In this document: piece by piece, positions 58,455-64,000 of the stretch | Layout of the letters: every line of letters starts with the position of its first letter | Position numbering within the stretch: position 1 is the stretch's first letter | Assembly (NCBI GenBank): GCA_029717555.1 | Contig: JAMDHS010000042.1 | Span: forward strand, 1-64,000 | Direction of reading: 5' to 3' | DNA: 64,000 nt | Source: Peribolospora baueri | Taxonomy: Eukaryota; Basidiomycota; Peribolosporomycetes; Peribolosporales; Peribolosporaceae | Position numbers and translations under genes: made by a program | Notes under the pieces: model-generated | What the model was told of the DNA's origin: nothing | Databases searched by the model: none | What the model saw: only the letters and a program-made list of their open reading frames with translations

Positions 58455-60717
58455 CTACTCGCAGAGATCGTCCGTGAAAAGTGAACGCGGTTTGGGAGCC
58501 CCAGCGGTTGCGACCTCAGCATTCACGCAACAGGGATAGCGAGCGTGCCCGGACATGTTCGCCCGGGCCGTGCACGTTGACGCAGACAAAGAGGAGACAT
58601 TCCCTTCTTCAAAACTCACTGGGTGCGTCGTCTCATCGAGAACGGCGACGTTGCTAGCACGGATGGAGCCCATGAGCTGCTTGAGCCCCTTGAGCTTGCT
58701 GCGAATGGGGAAAGAACGTGCGCCTGGTGAGTACAAGCACAGTGCAGAGTGCTTGTCGAATGCCTTACATGAACATGGGTCGCGGAGGGGTTATCCAAAG
58801 CAGGGGTCCGGGGATGTCACGGAGGCGGTCGTAAAGGTGAACCGGTGATTCTTGGTCGTGATAGGTCAGCTACAGCCCAAAAGCACGACGCGAGATGGTC
58901 AGAAACGTGTGGGCGAGACTTGAGAGAAAGAGAGAGGTGACCCGGACAACGCACAAGTTCCAACGCTGCACGGCCCTTCAGCCGCACACCTTTACCGTCT
59001 GGAAGATCGATGGCTGCGTCTCTCTGTTGGACGAGGTGTGCCAATGTGGAGCGGAGCATGAGGTCGTGGAGCGAGGAAGCGGCCATGGTACCTCGCACTA
59101 ATCCATATCACGTATATGGTTCCGATGCGTCTAGACGATCACCCACCGCGAAGACGTCTTTGACGCGAGGCGCCCAAGCCGAGCTGCGCGAGCTCTTGTC
59201 GAGATACGCGCGCAGTTTGCCCCTAGTTTCGAGGTAAAACAAGCGACGATCAGGGACACGCCTACGCACACTTTTTTGGTTGGGACCCGAGATCGGGCAC
59301 GTGACCTCGCGCATTTAGGCTGGCTACGGCCAATGCGGGGATGCCTGGCGGAGCGTTGCATAAGGGCCTGACCACCAGCGTGCTGCGGTGCTACTATGGA
59401 CGTACCTGTCCTGAAAGTTCTCTTTGAGACCTATGGCCAGCTTTTCGAACGGGATCTTCGTTGCGATCGGCAATACCTCGGCAGGGAAGATAGGAGGGTC
59501 GAGAACAACCAAACCGCTGAGCAGATTCGGGGCGTGTGCGGCCGCCAGCATGCTGGACAAGTGAGATGATGAAACATGCACGCGGGCAAAAACCACGTAA
59601 GCAAAAGGCGTGGTGTCCTGGGAAGGAAAGCAAACGACCCCTAGTTCACAGTCCAAGAGCTCCAAGGCTGTGACCGACGCCATAGACGTTTTGCCTGCGC
59701 TGAGTAATGGCGCCCGTTGCGTTCGGCGAGATCTCTAGGCGGGAAGGTGGTTGATTCCCGGCAGACCTCGGGTAACGGGGCAAATACAGACTGAGGAAGG
59801 AAAGAGCGTCGCGTGCTATATCCTTCTCGTCCGCTGGGGCAAAGTCAGAAGATTGCCCAGGCAGGGAATGAGGAGGGAAAAGCGAAACAACACCGATGTA
59901 CAAAGGCAAATCAGTTCACTAGCCTGGCGCCTACCGGTGCGGATGGGTGCACGGACCGCTGCATGCATCGCACGGACTATGGAACGCCCGGTTGTGGTGC
60001 GAAAGTTTAACTCACCGACAGTGAGCCCAGGGCGGTTTACGAGGGCCGTGTCACCGCAAGCGACCTGGTCCCATGCCCAAATCTCATTTATGCGGACCGG
60101 CCAGCCCGCGCCTGCAAGTCGATCTAAGAGCGACTCTAGCATGGGTTCGAGCATCTGAATTGCGCGCGCACAAGGCACATGCGAGGACAGAAGGGCAGCA
60201 TACGATCAGCGTTGCGCAGCGACGGCGAGGTTGCATGGCGGGCTTTGGCCAACGCGCTCGGACTTGCACTCACCTCCTTGCACGCCCCCATTCCGGGGGC
60301 GCAAACGAGAGTGATGCCGTCGGTGGGGCGACTCCCAGTTGGAACATACCTCTTGGCCACGATCGTCGGGGGAGGGTCGAGCAGCTGTGCCTCCTCGTCT
60401 CCGCTCGTCGGTTCAGCGATCAGACGGAACACGGCCGCGTCACCAGACTTCGGTACGCTTGTCTGCGAATCAAAGTCGTGCGTGCAGGTGCGCGAAAAGT
60501 CAGGCGGCTCGCCATGAGCAGATGGTGGGTGACCGGTGTTGTGCCGCCGCGGGGTTGCGCCAAGGAAGGTGTGCACGCTGCATGTCCAGCGCGGGTTTGG
60601 CACCGTCGGTCGTGAGGTCGCTGGGGGCTCGCGCTGGGAAGCGATAGCCGCAGAGGTAGGAGGGGCGAGCGAGGGAAGGATATTGAGGGGATATACGCGA
60701 GAACTTTGGTAAGCCAT
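58455..60717 (-). CDS. Alpha/beta hydrolase
   Basis: A minus-strand serine hydrolase, most like the fungal AB-hydrolase group found near secondary-metabolite genes. Exons: 60717-60274, 60154-60016, 59833-59650, 59552-59406, then less certain ones to the stop at 58455. TDGITLVCAPGMGACKE gives the oxyanion region. EIWAWDQVACGDTALVN has the family's acidic-His stretch before strand 5. The nucleophile is in YGVGHSLGALGL. SGLVVLDPPIFP follows. AWAPRVKDVF and LRSTLAHLVQQRDAAIDLPDGKGVRLKG resemble the cap and its downstream segment. The C-terminal part NVAVLDETTHP carries the likely catalytic His, then SLFTDDLCE ends the protein. Phases hold for the first four exons. It diverges from the WBP2-like gene with a 611-base shared upstream region. 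Substrate is unknown. Confidence 0.78.
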
Positions 60718-61328
60718 GGTGGGGAGTTGTACAGGCGGGGGGGTCAGCAGGGAGGATCGCGGCCAGGATGGGGTGGCTGCTGATAAGGTGATGCCATCCA
60801 TGCTCGAGAGTCCGAGCGTTTCCCAACGTCCGCGCATATACCCGAGTAGCGTCGCACTAAGTTAAGCGCCATGCGTAGGCCAAACCCTGATTCGGGTGGA
60901 CGCCGGTCCCGAATCTGCCGGCGGCAAGGTAGACGCCGGTCCCGAATCTGCCTGCGGCAGGGTGCGGGGCCATCGCGACTGCGCTGCGGCTGCGGCTGTG
61001 GCTGCGGCTGTGGGAGGAGTAGCCCAGCTAAGGGTCGCACTAGGTCTTGCCGCAGCGGCGAGGCGACGGGCTGGCTCGACTGCCGCTGCTCACCGCCAAC
61101 CTCCTCAGGCAGTGGTGAACGACGGATTGTTACCGGGTTGGACAGGTGAGTATGCTTGACGAAAAGTCGCGACTATCATAGCTTTGCCTGAGAGGAGACT
61201 CCGTTGTTTTTGGAGAACGGAAGGCGGCGGTCACGGCGTATACAGCAGCTCAGCAACTGACCCCGATCGTGTTTGCATCTCCCCGACCAAATTCTAGCAA
61301 GCGAACATAACTTGAAAAGCGCGACGGA
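60718..61328. other. Divergent intergenic region between hydrolase and WBP2-like gene
   Basis: 611 bases that should carry both promoters. A near-perfect duplicated stretch (cgccggtcccgaatctgcc, around 60901 and 60932) and a ggctgc/ggctgt hexamer run around 60978-61012 are present. No gene is seen. Confidence 0.5.
60900..60957. repeat. Short direct repeat, two copies about 31 bases apart
   Basis: acgccggtcccgaatctgcc occurs at about 60901 and again at about 60932, each followed by ggcggcaag or tgcggcagg. The copies lie in the divergent promoter region between the hydrolase and the WBP2-like gene. Confidence 0.75.
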
Positions 61329-62479
61329 ATGTCTCTCAATTGGACCATGATTGCCGCGGACGGGACGAATCCCGTGCCGTTACCCAAGGAAAAGGTCTTC
61401 CTGTCCCAGGACGCGTGCCAGGTCTCCATCACATTCGGCAACCCTGCGGGCTACCCCGGCCGGGCTGGTGCCAAGTGGGAGGCTCCTGCGACTGTGTTCG
61501 TCACGAACCAGAGGGTAAGTTTGGTCAGCAGCGACGGTCCATTTCTGCCACAGGATCCGCTCTTTCGTCCTTCTGTCTGATACCGTCCACTCTGTGACTC
61601 CGTCGCAGGTCATCGCCATTCGCCAACCCGCCCTGCCGCCGGCCCAAGTCCAACCGAGCACTCTGAACACCCTCTCTGTCCCTCTCTCCAACCTGCATGA
61701 CACTCGCCTCAACATTCCTATCTTTTCTGCTTCCAACTTTGAGGCCTCCGTTATCACCGTCCGAGGCGGAGGCTTCCCCGAAGCGCCGCCGGGTCAGGCC
61801 TCCGTGGGCGCGTTGAAGATAGTGTTCAGAGAGGGCGGAGGCGCGACGTTTAGGGACGCGGTGGAGGAGGTGAAGACGAGGTTGGAGCATAGTGAATCGG
61901 GCACGGTCGAGCACATGGACGACCTTCGTGAGTAAATTCATGTCGCTCCATTTCGCTCGCCCCGTGGCCGTCCCTCCATCGAGGAACAAAAGGTGGGACG
62001 GCGTTGTGTGCGCATCCTTAACGCTGACCGTCTTCTTCTATGTGCAAATAGCCATGTATACTCCCCCCGCCGACGGCGCCTCTACATCAATGTTAAGCTC
62101 AACTGCAGCACGGGCGCAACCTTCCGCGGACGCGGGTGTTCCCTTGCCCACCCCACTCGTCCGACGAGACTCGACCTGCCCACCTTCTGCGGATCTCGAA
62201 GCAGCACAGGTGGCGGGGGCGCAGGAGGAGCAAGAGGAAGCGGACGAACAGGCAAGGCATGGAGGCGGGGTGGGTATGGGGCCACCTGCGATGGACCCCT
62301 CTTCCACTACCGGTCTCAGTCCGGGTCTGGGATCGATGACGGAGTCTACACCGGCGCCGGAGTCAGCGCCAGTGTCTGCGCTTCCGCCTTGGTCGAGAGT
62401 CCCTAACGAAGGGCAGGCGCCGACGAGTCCAGACGACGCACCGCCCGGGTACGAAGAGGCGACTCGGGGATCGTCCTGA
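61329..62479 (+). CDS. WBP2-like PH-GRAM protein
   Basis: WW-domain-binding protein 2 family: a PH-GRAM domain followed by a proline-rich tail that binds WW-domain proteins such as Rsp5-type ubiquitin ligases. Three exons (61329-61514, 61609-61927, 62052-62479) give 310 residues. The N-terminus MSLNWTMIAADGTNPVPLP is typical, followed by ATVFVTNQRV and IAIRQP at the exon 1/2 junction, SVPLSNLHDTRLNIPIF, and FEASVITVRGGG with KIVFREGGGATFRD. The tail is disordered and ends in a PPxY motif, PPGYEEA, eight residues from the stop codon. Function in fungi is unclear; adaptor activity toward WW-domain proteins is an inference. Confidence 0.85.
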
Positions 62480-63487
62480 GGCGCCGCGATCTGAAAGGGC
62501 TCGAGTCTGCGAAGACCTCGTCCTTCCCGTCAACAGATCTCGCTCACCGACCCCGTGCGCATGCGTAGATATACCCTGTCCCCCTTCCAGTTCCTTTCTT
62601 CACCGTTCGTCTTCTGTCGTCCTTGTACTTCCGCACTTGTACCCTCCGTGTGCGCTGTCCTCCATGCAATGTCTACTCGTGTTGCACACCCGAAGTGTGG
62701 ACACAATCCATCCGGTCCTTGTGTTGTAAGGCTGGTGCGGGGTTGCTCGGTAGACCTGAAAGCTGGCGTAGGGTCCTCGGTCGGCCGAATTATTAGCCGG
62801 CTGCAAACGTACGTACATTGCCGAGCACGCACGTCGTCCGTCCACATCCGCTCCCCGTTCTCTTGTTTATGTAAACTCAGGTCCCTGTTTCCATCCGCCC
62901 CACCACCCTCCCTTCCATCCCTCCGTTCCTCATCTTCTCCGGCCTCCTCGCTCTCACCTCTCCAGTGCTTGCGTGGCGTGCGGCTCCAGACGATCGCAAT
63001 CGGTCGTCGACGGGGTGGAGGGATTAGTGCTTCGTGCCCTCCGCGAGCCTGTGCGTACGTGTCTTGGACGTCCCTGATCGCCTCTCCATCTTCCTCGCCT
63101 CGCGTCGCGCGACCTTTGGACGATACCAGCCCACCATTGGCGACGCCGCCACGACTACGGCAGAACAAGAGCGTCTTACTTACGCTTCGGCGATCACCAC
63201 CACCGGGCACGACACAACCGGGACACACCCTACTGCAGTGGCCGTCGCCATCAGATCGCCGCTCCCGCAAGTGCATCCGCCCCACCTGGTCGGCAGCAGT
63301 CCTCCGCTCCACGATCACGACCTTGGCTACACTTCACCCTCCCTCCGACAAGGCATATTGGCCTCCCCTCCTATGGTTTCAGGAGCTATCGCTAACTACG
63401 ATCCCACCCACCTCGCACCCCTTCACCTCCTCCACGCCGGCGCGAGGCTCCCCATCAGCCCATCCCGCTCACGACGGCTCTGCAACC
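62480..63487. other. Intergenic between WBP2-like gene and the right-edge gene
   Basis: About 1 kb with no recognisable gene. The stretch is C/T-rich, and an open frame runs through it on the plus strand without family features. Confidence 0.45.
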
Positions 63488-64000
63488 ATGTCGGCCGCGC
63501 CATCGGCTGTCCCCAGGCGGGGAAGCCGCGCTCCTTTGGTCTCTGACACCGGTTCACCAGGGTGCGCAAAAGGCAAAGAGGAGCCGGTGGAAGTGAATAT
63601 GGGCGAGGATGCGGCGGGGCGAGAGAGACGAGTCAGCGAGAAGGGCGGAGGGCGGGGAAGGCTTGGGTCTTCGGAAGGGCGGAGTGGGGAGCGGGGGAAG
63701 GAGAAAGAAGAGCAGCATGTGGGTATGGCCGACGGCGTGGCGAAGAAGAACGACCCCGAGGCTGCTAATGGGAGCGGAGCGGATGGGACGGATGGGACAC
63801 AGAAGAGGCCGAAGAAGAGGAGGTGAGTTGGCGTTCACGCGGTTCTACTACGTCCAGACGGCAGGGGGAGACACTTTGGAGCTGAGATGGGAGGCGTCCG
63901 GAGCTGGAAACTCCGTGACTGGCAGAACGGGGCCAAGGTTGAGTTAGTAGCTGTCGCGGGGAACACCTTGACTGATGTGACCCTCTCTGTATTTCCTCTC
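63488..64000 (+). CDS. Partial unknown protein, cut by the right edge
   Basis: An ATG at 63488 opens a Gly/Glu/Arg-rich frame (MSAAPSAVPRRGSR...) that reaches KKRPKKRR-type basic residues and then a GTGAGT donor at 63823. A tentative second exon begins after cagacggcag (about 63878) and stays open to the window edge. The protein is not recognised; its Lys/Arg-rich segment could be a nuclear localisation signal. Both the start and the second exon are tentative. Confidence 0.35.

Noticed and set aside
62555-63826. A 423-codon plus-strand open frame up to the right-edge gene
   Set aside because: The first two thirds are Ser/Pro/Arg-rich with no features and look like an intergenic region; only the part from 63488 has a plausible start and splice donor.
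1-64000. Transposons, LTR elements or virus-derived genes
   Set aside because: No reverse transcriptase, integrase, transposase, capsid or terminal repeats were seen on either strand.

Overview
The window is ordinary nuclear DNA of a basidiomycete fungus, most likely a yeast-like one with a GC-rich, intron-rich genome. Genes lie 0.3-3 kb apart on both strands. Coding regions are cut by many short introns (about 50-150 bases, mostly GTGAGT or GTGCGT donors). The families are fungal ones: Egt1, YAT-type amino acid permease, A-T-R adenylate-forming reductase, PME-1, CIA30 and P450. Class and genus cannot be fixed from the sequence alone. I found no rRNA, tRNA, CRISPR array, transposon or virus-derived element. 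Exon models were built by hand from splice sites and reading-frame phase; for most genes the summed exons give an exact multiple of three.

Layout, left to right. 0.7-6.0 kb, minus strand: a delta-12-type fatty acid desaturase and a cystinosin. 7.0-16.8 kb, plus strand: an aldehyde dehydrogenase, a CIA30/NDUFAF1 complex I assembly factor, and Egt1, the fused ergothioneine synthase. 16.8-19.9 kb: 3 kb without a gene. 19.9-27.4 kb, plus strand: an amino acid permease, a PPPDE (desumoylating isopeptidase-like) protein and an MFS transporter. 27.8-29.6 kb, minus strand: a SAM-dependent methyltransferase carrying one apparent frameshift. 30.3-35.8 kb, plus strand: a universal-stress-protein domain on a long disordered N-terminus, then protein phosphatase methylesterase 1. 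36.8-40.8 kb, minus strand: a LIM-domain protein with Gly/His/Asp/Tyr-rich repeats. 40.8-44.8 kb: mostly non-coding, with a 3 x 22-bp array of paired GATA sites and one possible 49-residue ORF. 44.8-49.1 kb, minus strand: the A-T-R reductase. 49.8-52.4 kb: two halves of what looks like one multi-pass membrane protein, in opposite orientation. 54.2-57.1 kb, plus strand: a P450. 58.5-60.7 kb, minus strand: an alpha/beta hydrolase. 61.3-62.5 kb, plus strand: a WBP2-like protein. The right edge cuts an unknown gene.

Most of these are unrelated housekeeping genes. The part most likely to work as a unit is 44.8-60.7 kb: an A-T-R reductase, a P450 and an alpha/beta hydrolase within 16 kb resemble a small secondary-metabolite cluster. 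The oddest sequence signals are an exact 65-bp repeat whose two copies sit exactly 16,000 bases apart, the split and inverted membrane-protein gene, and three probable GC-AG introns.
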